64,000 nt of DNA from Antedon mediterranea (lineage: Eukaryota > Echinodermata > Crinoidea > Comatulida > Antedonidae). The notes beneath the pieces were generated by a model. That model worked only from the letters and a program-made list of their open reading frames with translations, searched no databases and was not told the DNA's origin. Location of the stretch: positions 4,779,001 to 4,843,000 of the forward strand of contig NC_092673.1 of the NCBI RefSeq assembly GCF_964355755.1, written 5' to 3'. Below are positions 34,201 to 47,952 of the stretch, one piece after another. Each line of letters starts with the position of its first letter. Within the stretch, counting starts at the first letter, position 1. The translations under genes were made by a program, and so were the position numbers.

Positions 34201-34569
34201 TATTCAGTTCTAAATTTATATATAACCGTACGTACAAAGTATGAACAGACAATTGGAAAGTACGAATTTATCGGTATTCCTTTTAGAGTGCAATCTACGT
34301 ATTGTTTATAATGTAAATACTAAAATCTTTAAAAAAAAATAGGAAGCAACATAGATATACTGTATTAGGATAATTATAACATCATATTTCCGTTAGATCA
34401 AAATCTCTTTTTAAATGGGGCCGGGTGTTCAATTACAATATAATCACTTTAAATAAAGAATTTTCTATATTTATCTGAATACAGAAATATGGAGAGAATC
34501 TTTAATTAGAGGAGAACTTATTTTAGGTCTACTATAACGATTTTATATTACTTTACTTTTTGTCTACTA

Positions 34570-35042
34570 CACTGTAAAAATAATGTTTAAATCTTAAACA
34601 TGTATTTTGTACTCACTTTTTCCACACGTTTAACGTTTAGATATAAACATGTTTAGGTTCTCAATACATTCTAAACATGTAGTCTGTATCCAACTCAACA
34701 CATCAGTGACGTATTGATTGTTAAACATGTGGAGCAATATAAAGACACGTTTAGGTTTTAAACGTATTTAATTTGCCATGTGTGGAGCTCATGTGTGGAG
34801 CTTTTTCCCTTCATAGTAAAACCATATGCACGCAACGCTAAACACGTATCTAAACATGTTGACTGAACATAATAGTGACATGTTGACTGCTAAACAAGCG
34901 GAGGAAAACAACATTTAGCTACAAACACGTATAGGTTTTAAACACACTAAACATCATTCTAACTACGTGTTTAAAAGCTAAACGTGTGGAAAATGTGTGT
35001 ACAAAATAGGTGTTTAAGATCTAAACATTTTTTTTTACAGTG
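34570..35042. mobile_element. 473-bp MITE with CACTGTAAAAA ends
   Basis: CACTGTAAAAATAATGTTTA at the left mirrors TAAACATTTTTTTTTACAGTG at the right. Both sides are flanked by TA. The interior is built of TAAACATGTTTAG-like palindromic motifs. The unoccupied target GTCTACTATAACG can be read just upstream at 34527-34539, because the host sequence is locally duplicated; this confirms a TA target duplication. There is no transposase. Confidence 0.75.
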
Positions 35043-37167
35043 TATAACGATTTTATATGAACATAATAACTGGAACAAGCTCTACCGATTAAAGCTATGT
35101 GGCAACGAATAATATTGACCCAAGAACAAATACATTTTTCTAATGACGTAAAAGAATACAATAAAAATACTAATAACAAATGTGAAGGTATGAAATTTAA
35201 ACCCTGACCTTAGAATAAATGAGCTTTATCATCCGGAAATTATAAAAATTATAGCCAAGGCGGTTAGGAGCTTTACATGTTTGGTACGAACACATTTATG
35301 ATGACGTATTATGCAATTAACTTTTATTATTATTGATGTTTGGTTATATAACGAACGTTTTTTTGTTGTAAAACTGCCATAATTTAAATGTCATTTGTGT
35401 GGGGGACTTAAGGCAATCGGCATAATAAAATCTATCGTATTTGACAGTATTTTAATTGCAATTATTCTCTTTTCGATTCAGGTCTTCGTTTGCATTTTAA
35501 ACAAACCGAAATATATTACGTTGGTTCTAACTCGGATAGGCATGATTTGGATACGGTTAAATTCGTTCTAACTACGTCTGAACCGTGCAAATCAAATGAT
35601 GTTTCGTGTCTGAATAATTATTAATACAATGTATTAATGAATATTTGTTTTGTTTTATCTGATTTCTAATGAATTAGGTCAAGAGAAATGTATTCGGAAA
35701 GCGAGAGGAAACGTTTTTGTTTTATAGGCCGTAACTTTATCTGATCTTGAATGAATTAGCCCAAGAAATAGATTTGAAAGCGAGAGGCGTACGTTCATAA
35801 AATAAGTATTATGCACTTGTAATTAGGCCTACAACCTATCGAATTCAGGTTAGGTTTCCGGAAGAATTAAGTTAAGTTTTACTGGTACTTGTTGTAGTGT
35901 TCTGTTACTACGGAGTCAACATGGTCTGTTTCTGCGAATGTTTTCTTTATGAAAAGTTTGTTTTTAAACATTTCGCAAAGCATTGGGTTACCGGGCTCAA
36001 CGTTTTCTGTCTTTCCAAACCCCCTTCCTTCCCATCCCCCTATTCTCCTGTAAACAAACAATCCGCGCTTATAAATAAAAACAATCTTTTACACGCTGAT
36101 CTCCAGACTTAAACTTTGTTTACTACATGATTAAGAATCAACATTTTACCGTGAAAATATCTTCGACTGTTTCGGGTCGTTAATGTAAAAAAAAGAAGAT
36201 TGATTGAAGGTACATAAGTGTAATGAGTACAAAAAACAGTCACAAATGGTTTGGAAATATATCGTATCTTGCTACTAAAACTTGATTTCCAATGGTACAA
36301 TAAGACAAAAACATCCTATTTTACGTCACACAATGCTTTTAAAATAATACATGCATTTGTGTTTACTGTGTTTTTCACACAAAAAAGGATAAATAAAATA
36401 ACCTTTACATGCCATCTTCTCAGTGACATCAATCAATCCTTATACTTATTATAAAAAATATGTACACTAATGAATGACAAGTAGTAGTAGTTGGCAATGT
36501 ATATGGAAAAGCAATTTCGGATGGAGTTCGAGTAATTAATATCCGTTATTTCTACTTCTTGGGTAACAAAAGAACACGTTGAATAGTAAACCCTAAACCG
36601 ATAAATAACCAACCAACCCCAGTCTACGTTCTTTTTGCGATGAAGAGAATAAATTGTTTGGTCAAACAACGTTCATGGTCAGATACGTTATCCATTATAT
36701 TTCTTCGTAACAAAAGACTACATTTTAAATAGTAAACCCATTACCGACAAATTTAATTAATGTGAATAGTAATATCATAGTTTTACAAGCCAACAAACAT
36801 GCCAAAATTACGTTTATTATGGAGGAACTTATCCTAATTGTGGCAACCTTTTAATATAAGGGGACACCTCTATTAAAGGGACACTTTCATGTGAAATGAA
36901 CAAGGAGCATCGTTTCAACACTACAGCCACCCCATATTCAGGGGACACATTATTAAGTGCATGCTTTCTTTCTAGGAGTCGTTTTGTCAGAGCTACAGTA
37001 CAGATACGTCTAAGGTTTTGAGCTACCAAACATCATGTAAAACAGTGTGCTATACAATGTTATTTCTTTATTTTTACACGACCTCAAAGATCAATAATGC
37101 ATTTGTAGAAATATACAATGTAAAATTAAAATAATAAAAAAATTAATTAGTATTGTAAGTGCTTAAT

Positions 37168-37455
37168 TCGTTTTCTGTCGTCTGTTTTTGATTTGTAACA
37201 AAGACTAAATCTATTTTCTGTCAGTTTGTGTTATTCGAAGACTAAAATAGCCTTGAAATGTTTAGGCCTACCTACTGTAGACCTTACTGATTCTATTTTC
37301 TGTCGTCTGTTAGTTTTTGTTATGGAAGACTAAAATAGTCAGGGAATTTTATCTCCTCCATACGCTGATCGATTCTATTTTCTGTCGTCTCGTATTTTGA
37401 TTTGTAACGAAGACTAAAAAGTCTTGAAATGTTTACCTCCTATACACTGATTCTA
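37168..37455. repeat. Degenerate ~82-bp tandem repeat
   Basis: CTATTTTCTGTCGTCTG recurs at about 37171, 37210, 37294 and 37375, each followed by GAAGACTAAAATAG-like and CTTGAAATGTTTA-like blocks. Units differ by indels. It is non-coding. Confidence 0.6.
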
Positions 37456-38560
37456 TCAACAATAATTAATCATTAATTGACCGGTGTGGACGTACTAGTA
37501 GTATTGAGGGATTTATAATCAACAGTCTCGCTTAATGAAAAGAACCTGTCGTCACACTGTGTACTGTATACTGAACATGCTTCATATCCATCGATTAATC
37601 AGGCAACATTTTTTAAAGTTATTAATTAATTGGACGTGGCACTCTAGTAAAGAAACAATCACTGTGTAAAGTGTCATATCTCCACTTGGTCAGTCCTCGG
37701 AGGGAACGGCATTGTTGTCATAATATCCAATATCGATGGTCCAGCATAATTAACAATTTCATAATAAGCGTAACCAAAACAATTATTGTAAACTCGCTCA
37801 TTTGACATGCAAATTATTTCAAACAAGAAAATACACATAAATATGGATTTACTGGTATTTTTTGTATCTGTCCGGTATTGGCATATTTCTCGTGTGAAGT
37901 ACATGTGGAAAATTCAGTTCGCAATTATTTGTTTAAATTTGTTTGAACAAAACGAAACCCAATACAGGACAATGGTAAGACAACACAAGAATGAAAGGTT
38001 ATATTATATGAAAATATTAATAGGCCTATGTTGCTGATAGTGAATATACAATTCCTGAAATTGTACTCGACGAAGGGATTGAGACTGTACTGACCCCACC
38101 CCCATTCTCTGTACTGTACTTATGAATTTATCCAGTATAGGAATATTTGGTAATACAACATGACTATCTACGACCTAACATTTAACCTAACCATGATACA
38201 TGCAACATATGTGATACAGATTTGATGCTGTATTACAAAATATTCCTTGATACTGGGTAGATATTGTAGTATGGAGAGATACAGCAGAATCGGGTAATTG
38301 AACGCTGCATGCCTTGGAATGGTTTTTTATTGTACAATAACACATAACCGACCAGTAATCTTATGCCAAAAATAGCAAAACGATCGAATAATAAATACAA
38401 CAAAACGATTTTTAATAACATAATTCATATTAATGAGATGAACCATAATTATTCTAATTCTTTATATTATTATCTATCTGTACGTACGTACATAACTGAC
38501 AAACAATATTATATACCGTTGAAAATAATGCGCTGAAATAACATCTAAATACCCATACCT

Positions 38561-39000
38561 TAAGCTTGGTTCCCACTAGAACGTAACGCAAGCAAGCCAT
38601 CGCTTGTGATTGGTCAATTCACTTGCGTTGCGTTACGTCCTTGCGTTGCGTCGCTAGTGGGAACCACGCTTTATATTTGGTCACATTAGAGACGCAACAC
38701 AAAGGACGTAAGCGCAATATAAAGCGTGGTTCCCACTAGAGACGTAACGCAAGGACGTACGCGCAACGCAAGCAAGTTGACCAATGACAAGCCACTGTTC
38801 GAATAATCCATCGCTTGTGGTTGGCCAAACCCCTAACGTTGCGTGACGTAGGTATTTGCGTTGCGTCGCTAGTGGGAACCAAGCTTAAGTGATTTGATCA
38901 ATCACAGGCGGTGGATTATTCAAACTGTCGGTTGTCATTGGTCAATTTGCTTGCGTTGCGTCTACGTTCTTGCGTTGCGTCTCTGTAGTGAGAACCGATC
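38561..39000. mobile_element. Array of family B fold-back elements
   Basis: One element at 38561-38673, an arm fragment (38674-38720), a second full element (38721-38886) and a third right-hand part (38887-39000). The repeated ends CCCACTAG and CTAGTGGGAACCA mark each boundary. It suggests repeated insertion into existing copies. Confidence 0.7.
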
Positions 39001-39489
39001 TGTAGTTACACACAACTCCACTATTTGGAATACCTTGATCAACGTATGAAGTATTACAAATACGTTATGTAATTAGCAGTAAGTGTTTAATGGTATCTAA
39101 CCTATAATTTATATCCGTAAATTACATTATTGTTCAAACGATTAATTTCAAACTTCAGTGCTTGGCAATTGATACAAAAATTCCAGTCAATTTAGTCGAG
39201 TACAGAATGTGTGCAGTGAAACCTAACTAATTACAAGGTAATGGTAAGGAAGGCCAAAGCGATGGGTGAATTTAGTTTGCTGATTTCTGTTCGATGATGA
39301 AATGGAGGAAGCATCCAAATCCATTACCGCATTCCAGTTTGAGCTTCATTAACATTAAGATCTTATCAGCAAATCTATTCTTGTCTTGTAAATCTTTTCT
39401 TGTACAGCGTTATTGAGGGCGATCTTCATATAATAAATAATCATATTATTCTTAATTTCGAAATTCAGGATGGAAGTTATTTGTTTTAC

Positions 39490-40270
39490 TGTTAATATGT
39501 GTCCCTACCACGTCATTTGTTTTGTTGTACATGTGTCCCTACCACGTCATTTGTTTTGCTATTGTGCCTGTGTCCTCATCACGTCATTTGTTTTGTTGTT
39601 GTACCTGTGTCCCTACCACGTCATTTGTTTTGTTGTACCTGTATCCCTATCACGTTATTTGGTTTGTTGTGCCTGTGTCCCTACCACGTCATTTGTTTTG
39701 TTGTACATGTGTCCCTATCACGTCATTTGTTTTGCTGTACCTGTGTCCCTACCACGTCATTTGGTTTGTTGTACCTGTGTCCCTATCACGTCATTTGTTT
39801 TTTTGTTGTCCCCGTGTCCCTACCACGTCATTTGTTTTGTTGTACCTGTGTCCCTATCACGTCATTTGGTTTGTTGTGCCTGTGTCCCTACCACGTCATT
39901 TGTTTTGTTGTACCTGTGTCCATATCACGTCATTTGTTTTGCTGTACCTGTGTCCCTACCACGTCATTTGGTTTGTTGTACCTGTGTCCTCATCACGTCA
40001 TTTGTTTTGTTGTTGTCCCTGTGTCACTACCACGTCATTTGGTTTGTTGTACCTGTGTCCTCATCATCACGTCATTTGTTTTGTTGTTGTCCCTGTGTCC
40101 CTACCACGTCATTTGTTTTGCTGTTGTGCCTGTGTCCCTACCACGTCATTTGTTTTGTTGTACCTGTGTCCCTACCACGTCATTTGTTTTGCTGTTGTGC
40201 CTGTGTCCCTATCACGTCATTTGTTTTGTTGTACCTGTGTCCTCATCACTGTATTTGTTTTGTGTCCTCA
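39490..40270 (+). repeat. 34-bp minisatellite, about 22 units
   Basis: The unit CCCTACCACGTCATTTGTTT + TGTTGTACCTGTGT repeats about 22 times, with 34-37 bp variants (extra TGT, CTCATCACG versions). The unit length is not a multiple of three and has no stop in any forward frame, so all three forward frames stay open across the array and each gives the same Cys/Val/Pro-rich cycle (CPYHVICFVV...). I regard the frames as a by-product. Confidence 0.9.
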
Positions 40271-41189
40271 TTCATTGTATGCATAACAACAGCCCAGTAT
40301 GCATTCTGCAGTATCACAAGTGTCCAAACACCCCACACATAAATAAGTTTATTAATTATTTGTTTAAAAAGAAATATCATTTTGATAGACAATATTTCAA
40401 AATTATTTTTTGTGCGAGCAAAAGAATAGTTAATATGATTTCATATTGCATATTAATGTTTGTATATCAAAATGTTTTTATATCCTCAGGCTTGCATTTG
40501 GAAATATATGTCATAGACTATGAATCTATGAAATAACATACAGCATTCTACATTATGAACTCATAAATACATTACCATTGCATTTAATTATGTTTACTTA
40601 AAGTCTGATATTTGATCCTACGCTTTAGAAAATTAATATAATGTTATGAAATTAATGCCTTTGACATTTCAAAAAACCATAACGCAATGTGAAATCATTT
40701 TCACGCTGTATAATAGGATAAGTCTACATATATGCACACTGGCTAATTATAGACTACTACACTAGTCATGGTACGCAAAATAAAATACTCATCAATCATG
40801 TTTTTTATACAGTCATCATTTTATTTTGAACACTTGTTTAAAATGCATGAAAAAGAAGCTGTATATGTAGAATTGCATGTACAGTTGTACACAACTTGCA
40901 ATACATTTATGCATAGCAACTTATAATTAACAAATTAAAATACAAGAAATATCTTGTATGAATTTAGTGAACCATTTAAGCTGATATTTGAAAATCAATG
41001 AACACAACTTTCAACAAGTAAAACAAATATTGATGAGTGATGTAAATAGACCTTATCATCACCATTTTTGATAATTAATTATTTTAATGTTGAACTTTGA
41101 CACAGTAAAGTAAATGTCATTGCTTGGATGGGATATGTATTTTATTACAAATGATTAATTACATTTCTTTCTGTCAACTCAACAGTTTT

Positions 41190-41580
41190 ATACAGTATGT
41201 AATTTAATAATTGAATTAATAAATCCTATTACTGTAATGATAAATATTACATTGTAATAATTTACAGAGTATGTAATTTAATAATTTAATTAAAAAATCC
41301 TATTACTGTAATGAGAAATATTACATTGTAATAATTTACAGTATGTAATTTAATAATTGAATTAATGAATCCTATTACTGTAATGAGAAATATTACAATG
41401 TAATAATTTAAAGTATGTAATTTAATAATTGAATCTTATATTATAAGAATAAATCTTATAACTGTGACAAATATTACATTGTATTAATTTACGTATGTGA
41501 TTTAATAATTGAATCTTATTTTAAGAACAAATCTTATTACTGTAATGATAAATATTACATATTGTAATAATGTTAATAAA
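41190..41580. repeat. AT-rich ~70-bp tandem repeat, about 5 units
   Basis: TATGTAATTTAATAATTGAA followed by ATCCTATTACTGTAATGA and TATTACATTGTAATAATTTA recur from 41203, 41275, 41344, 41416 and 41487 with small indels. It is non-coding. Confidence 0.75.
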
Positions 41581-43154
41581 GTTAAATTAATAATAATAAT
41601 ATGATATATAAAAATGAACCATCAACAGACTATTACACATTCACAAGTATCTTACGTGCAATGATAGCTTATGGCAAGCTTTATCGCGACAATAGAAGTC
41701 TAACATGCATAATGACTCTTGCTAAGCTGTGAAAAGTTCACCTAATTTTATTCAGAATCTACAGTATACATTTTATCTGGTATAATGGATATTTTTCAGA
41801 AATAAAGTTTATTATGCAGATAGTAGTATGCAGATATGTTTTATTTTGTTTGATGAAATTCCACAAAAAAAAAATATTCTGTATATGAACGAGAATAGTC
41901 TCAGGGGGCTTAGGCACGAAATTTGGACAAAATTAGGAATTGTAATAAATAAGTTTTGTGCCTGAAGTGGGTGTGAGATACGTGAGGATGGGATTATATT
42001 CGGTTATATAATGGTATATATATTTTTCTGTGGCATTTATACAACAACACAACAGTATCTGTGATTTGCACATCTGGACCCATCACTTATTTTTGTCACA
42101 TAAAGTTGGATAGTGTAGACAGAGCTTTATCATAATTTCCTTAGTACTAAAAATTGTTTAAGAGAATTAATTGACTTGTTTGTAATTAGCAGATGTTTAC
42201 TGTACATTGCTATTACATCTTGATATGGTGACATTGACGTATCCGCTCTAGTACAAATTATTCCGTTTGATGAATGCGGTAATTAGTATTAAACTTAGTC
42301 AACACTCGCTGTACTAAACAAATGTACGTAAATATCTTTATTTCTAATTGATAAATTGTGTTGGCAAACAATCACCCACTCAAATTGTATCTATCTATCT
42401 TGATTCATTTGTACTGTTGTGAATAACATGTGATGTCATTCATATGCTAATATTTAGTCTATTCATTTTGTTGTGATTTAAGCAAGGAAGAATTAGTTTG
42501 TTCTAAGATATTCATGACGATGTGTAGTCTAATTAATTTGCCAAGAAGCATACATATGAATTTTCACATTGTTTTGGTGTGAACCTATCTTGTAGCATTA
42601 ACGATAGAATTTGATATTACAAATTCAGAATAGTCTGATATGAATTTGTCAGATTCATAACTTGCACTGAATGACCCCAAAATTATGGGTCAGGCAGATT
42701 TACAAACACACTAATTGACTATGCCCATTTATTTGTCAATGCTTTAAACTATAAAAAGACCAAACAATGATAATACAACAGTTTAAATTCATTACAATTT
42801 GGGTGAAAGACTTATGATTGCATAAACACGAAGGACAATTCCAAATAAATTATTTTTTCCACATCCCAGGTTTTAAAAATAATTTTGGGGCATTTTGCTA
42901 ACTATACAAACAAAATATTAAAATTTGAAAGCTAAATAATGATATCGTTGTGTTGTAACATTACTGTTTAATGGCTTACATTGTGCATTTTAATAAATCC
43001 TGTATAAGATCCAAATTAATAACGAGAAAATTGTGGAATTATGAATATTACAACTTAATAAATATATAAAATGTACAAAAATATAAAATAATAGTTGGGA
43101 AGCTTTCTGGATGTCACAGAAAAGCATTGTATAAAAAACTGTGTATTAAAATGA

Positions 43155-43340
43155 AAACGGGGAAATATGAGAGGGATTGGCGAGTAAACTGAGAAGAGAG
43201 AGAAGATGAGGTAGAGGGGAGAGATAGTTGGAAGAGGGGAGAGAGAGAATGAGAGTGAGAAGGGAGAGCGGGGGGAGTATGGGAGGGAGAAGACTAAGGG
43301 AGAACATAAGAGAGGGAATAACATAGGGAAGAGAAGAGAT
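43155..43340. repeat. Purine-rich (GA) tract
   Basis: Almost pure G/A on the plus strand for about 180 bp (GAGAGGGAG-type). The complementary frame gives Ser/Pro/Leu-rich translation of no significance. Confidence 0.8.
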
Positions 43341-46300
43341 AAGGTGGTTTTATTCCTGAAGTCAATTTAGTAAGATTACTGTATAGACTTTAAAAACAAG
43401 CTGTTTATTTATTTTAGCAAGGACAGAGAGCTTATGTAAACAAATAAAACTTATTGATATTAAATTAATCTCTACCAAACTAATTTTGTATAAAAAACTG
43501 AATAATAAACTAAATATGGTAAACAAATCTGCCACTAATTATTATTATGAAAAAAACAATAGACAACCAACATGTTTTGATAGATAGTATATGAAAATAT
43601 TGGCAAATGGAACAATATTGTATTATTTATTATAATATAACAAAAATAAATGTGATATAATGGCATGAATATCGTAATAATTTGGATTGAGTATAGGTAA
43701 TATCATCATGTATTAAGAAAATAAATTATTGTATTTATTGGTTTGTAGACAAAGTTATTGCTTTTTATTGGACAAAATAAAATGATCAAAAAACTAATAA
43801 CATTTCTTCAAGAAATAAATTTATCCACAGTAGTAGTTAGTTTGAGTTGATTGGCTGCCTTTTCTCATTTATTTCTAATTTGTAATAATATGTCTTTAAC
43901 AAATCCTGTGTGCTTAGACAATACTGAAAGCATTCATCTATGTGTGTTCTTGCAAACCTATTATTACAACACTTAGTACGCTCATAACTTATGAGTTAGA
44001 TTATTGGCTACTCTTGTAACTAGCTACACTATCATTAAATCATCAAAATACTGATAGATTCAAACACTAGAAGATCCACTGAATAAATCCAGATAAAACA
44101 ATACAAGATTCTTGAAAAGTTGAATTCTCAACATTTGTTCTGTCTCTTTATTTTGAGTTACACTCATATTACTGATAATAGATTCAAATTTTATTCTAAT
44201 TCTGCCATCATCCAAGGGGGAAAAAACAAGATATTTTAAAAGTATGTTTTGGTTGTCGATTTAAACACACTCCTCATCTGAATTAAGCAGCTCTATACTT
44301 TCTTCGCTAGGATATTCTTTTTAACATTAATGAAAAATAGTTCTCTTTCATACACAATACAACCAATTGATTTTCCCCAAACTATTATATGCCCATATAT
44401 GGCAATAATATGGCCAAGACATGATCAAATAGATTTCTGGCAAAGTAGTTTCTTTCTTTAGATTTACATTTAATAATTGTAAATTAAAATATTCCAATTT
44501 GTATGGTTGTTATTGATGGATGTTAACCATCCTATAATGTAGAATATGTGGTTTTAAAATTAAGAAATAAAACACAGGGAATTTCAGTTCTCCTGCTGCG
44601 ATAATGAAATTTCAATGAACATACACTAAATTTAGAAATAAAACAACAAATAAATAATCTTAAATTATGAGGGTATTAAAAGTGAGCATATCAATTTGTT
44701 GTATTATTTCAATTTAATTTGTTGTAAAGGCTTATGGTAACATAAAATATGCATTAAAACAAATAATTGCATTACCATAATATTTCTATATTAAGCGCTA
44801 CTGTACACTCAGAGGAATAAGTGAAACTTGCATACATAATGTTGGTAACGTGAAAACTATGAGAAAAATATATACAGTATAAGAATTTTATTTGAAAATC
44901 AATACAGTATTATGAAATGCAATACATTTTTCTAAATATCTTGGCAATTAAAGCTACCAGTAAATCCTTTATAGCAAAAAGCCACACACTGTTGATATTT
45001 TATTTTCAACCATCATTAATTTATACTTTGTCATTACTATTGTCATCTTAACACTTGAAATATCAAATTTGAAACAGCAAAGGTAAGAATTGAATGCAGA
45101 GCTGGTGCAGAAAAAGAGGTATTTGCAGAGGGTAGAGAATTCTATTGAGGTGGCCACAACCAAATAAATGAAATTGGTTGATGTTGTAAAGTATCACTTG
45201 TCAGTGTGAATAACATTAACAGTAGATACTAGACAATGTAACTAGAACTTAAAAGTTAGAGGACACCTTTGGGAACCAAAAAAGTGTCTCCTGGCCTTAA
45301 TATGGTGTTCAAATAATAGAAAGGGTTTGTTGTAGTTTTAAAACCCTTTTCATTTCACAGGATAGTGTTTCCCTAATAGGGATAACCGCTAAATAGATGG
45401 AAGGGGAGGGGGTGGAGAAATTGGGTAGGGGTGTTCTAACAGCCAAGGTACAAGTATAACCTAGAACTAATATTTTAAAAAATGGAAACAGAAAAGTATT
45501 TCATTAAAGTTCAAATATTCAAAATTTAATATAAATTTCATATAATGCTGTTAAAGAATCATATTGGAAAATCTAATATGAAAATTTAAATCCTCATGAA
45601 AGAAAGTTATTTCAGAACTGAAGAACTCATTATTACTGCAAAATCAATTCACGTTCTTCATGCAAGTCAGACACATTACTACTGGGAGATTTTGTGATAT
45701 ATAGGCCTAGTTCAACTGCAAGCTGTAACAGAATAGCAAATGTGTTTTTATCTAATGAAATATAACATATGTATTTGTTTACTGAATAATAAGAAAGAAA
45801 TCAGAAATGTGATTATTTCGAATAAATTGAAACTGGACATCTAATTTTGAAACGACACGCAAGTGAGGCATATCTACTTTCAGACCAGCCAATCTTTAGT
45901 ACTGTATCATAATTTGTACCATATCATAGGCAATTTTTGGGATACAGTGTCACATGTGATACACAATAGATGCTGTATTACATGGTGTATGATACAAGAA
46001 AAATATTTTCATATAGATACTACTACTAGACTTAGACTGTAATCTGATGGAAAATTACGGTCAGCCTTTGATTAAATTACCATTTGAGTACTGTATTCCA
46101 ATTCTCATCTCAAATTTCCAATTAAGTATGTAATTTGTTTGTAATTTATGCAGATTTATTAACCTTGAAGGCAAAAGAAATAAAACCTTTAAAACAATAG
46201 TTCATCAACATATTATACTACTAATCGGTACAGAATTAAGATTTTTTGTGAAAACACATTTAAAATATAATAAATTGTCCATTTTATCAAACTTAAAAAA

Positions 46301-47019
46301 TGCCTCATTGAGGTACTGTAGGCCCTTACTAAATGTTGTTTACCAAAAAAAAAAACTTTCATAGTTTAAACCGACATATTATTAAAAAAACAACAATCAC
46401 ACCCTATACAAAACCTATTTATCAACAATTGTTAACTACAAATATAGACGAAAGGTCTCACAAAATACAGATCAACATATATATATATTTTTCAAATTTC
46501 ACTGGTAAACTTGCTAGAAATCCCTTCTCTAAATTCTGAAAATCTGCACACTCCAACACACTTTGTCTTGTCCTCCGAGCAACTCTCAATTTCTCCACTC
46601 TCTCTTTCTCCTTCTCTAACTATTAATTATTTAAATTAGGTTACTAAATCTCAAATTGTCCACTTTCCCTACCAAAAACTATACACCACTTTTCATATAC
46701 TCCACATTTATTTAAATTTAATATTCTAGAAACTGGTTAACATTTTGCTTATTCCTTATTTTAAGTAACCCTGATTTACCCTACTTTTATTATACATTTA
46801 TTTTAATTTATCTATTAATTACTATAATGTAACAAATTTATTGTGAAAAATACAATTTCTTATCAAATTCTCAAATCATGTTATTCATTTCAAACAAATA
46901 GGATGTCACAAACCACTTGATGGTAATTTTTAATAATTGTTTTTAATGGTAATTTTTTAATGATGTTTCTATTTTATAATTAAAGATTTGAATTAAAACA
47001 ACATCTGTTTAATAAAGAA

Positions 47020-47320
47020 AATTTAAATTTAATTTTGAACACAAAAAGTTGGTGTACAGAAAATATTTTAAAGTACGTATTCATTAACACTTTCTTTGAA
47101 AAATGTAATTAATTATGTCAAAATGAGACAGATCGGATCGTTTGCATCAGAACTTGGTGTAATAAAATTTAAATTTAACCCACACAAAAGTGGGTGTACA
47201 GAAAATATTTTAAAGTACTTATTCATTAACAACAGTTTCTTAGAAAAAATCTAATTAATTATGTAAAAATGAGACAGATCGTGTCGTTAGCATCAGAACT
47301 TTGTGTAATACTAACTACAA
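47020..47320. repeat. ~140-bp tandem duplication
   Basis: GTGTACAGAAAATATTTTAA and GAGACAGATCG...TCGTT.GCATCAGAACTT occur in order twice (about 47053 and 47193), diverged by several substitutions and indels. Confidence 0.75.
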
Positions 47321-47519
47321 CCCAGATTAATATTTATCTACTTAGCATACTCTTCATTAATCTTATCTTTACCCTCGAGATATATCCATACATCAACAAC
47401 AGAATTATGAACACCTTATAAAGTCTCCTGATAATCACAGCCTGTGATTATTAATAATGAAATCATTCAGATAGTGGACGCTGATGTCTTGGCAATGATT
47501 CTGATTCAGAGAAGTAGTA

Positions 47520-47740
47520 GGCACTTAAGTGAGATATTTTCAAAGTATCAAATACTAAATTCAACTAAATACTCAGATATCAAGTATTTTACTTAAGTGA
47601 GATATTTTCAAAGTATCAAATACTAAATTCAACTAAATACTCAGATATCAAGTATTTTACTTAAGTGAGATATTTCCAAGTATCAAATACTAAATTCAAC
47701 TACTGTAAATACTCAAATATCAAAGTATTTTACTAATAAG
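47520..47740. repeat. ~69-bp tandem repeat, 3 units
   Basis: ACTTAAGTGAGATATTTTCA, AAGTATCAAATACTAAATTC and CAGATATCAAGTATTTT recur three times from about 47524. The first two units are nearly identical and the third is diverged. Confidence 0.8.
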
Positions 47741-47809
47741 TTGATAAATATTTAAGAATTTTTTAAGTGGTATTAAGACTTTCTACATTTTAAAAGGAAG
47801 AGTTTCTCT

Positions 47810-47952
47810 TAAAGCTCTGTCTACACTATCAATGTATGATTATGACAAGTGATGTGCCCATATAAGAACATGATGATGTCATCACTACCAAATATTATTT
47901 GGGCACATCACACTATTTTCTTGTCAAACTAGTTTGATAGTGTAAACAGACT
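47810..47952. mobile_element. Fold-back family A copy
   Basis: TTAAAGCTCTGTCTACACTATC ... CTAGTTTGATAGTGTAAACAGA, directly after the 69-bp tandem repeat region. Confidence 0.7.

Noticed and set aside
36430-36740. Duplicated 'gtaacaaaag...atagtaaaccc' blocks
   Set aside because: Two degenerate blocks are visible, but divergence is too high to define ends or type.
37674-37904. 76-codon minus-strand frame (..NNCFGYAYYEIVNYAGPSILDIM..)
   Set aside because: Composition is somewhat protein-like, but no acceptor, domain or partner exon could be found; left unannotated.
39490-40270. CRISPR array
   Set aside because: Units are directly abutting variants with no unique spacers, in an animal intron/spacer context.
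39470-40536. Three overlapping long forward frames (254-345 codons, Cys/Val/Pro-rich)
   Set aside because: They are translations of a 34-bp minisatellite in three frames; no start context, splice logic or domain.
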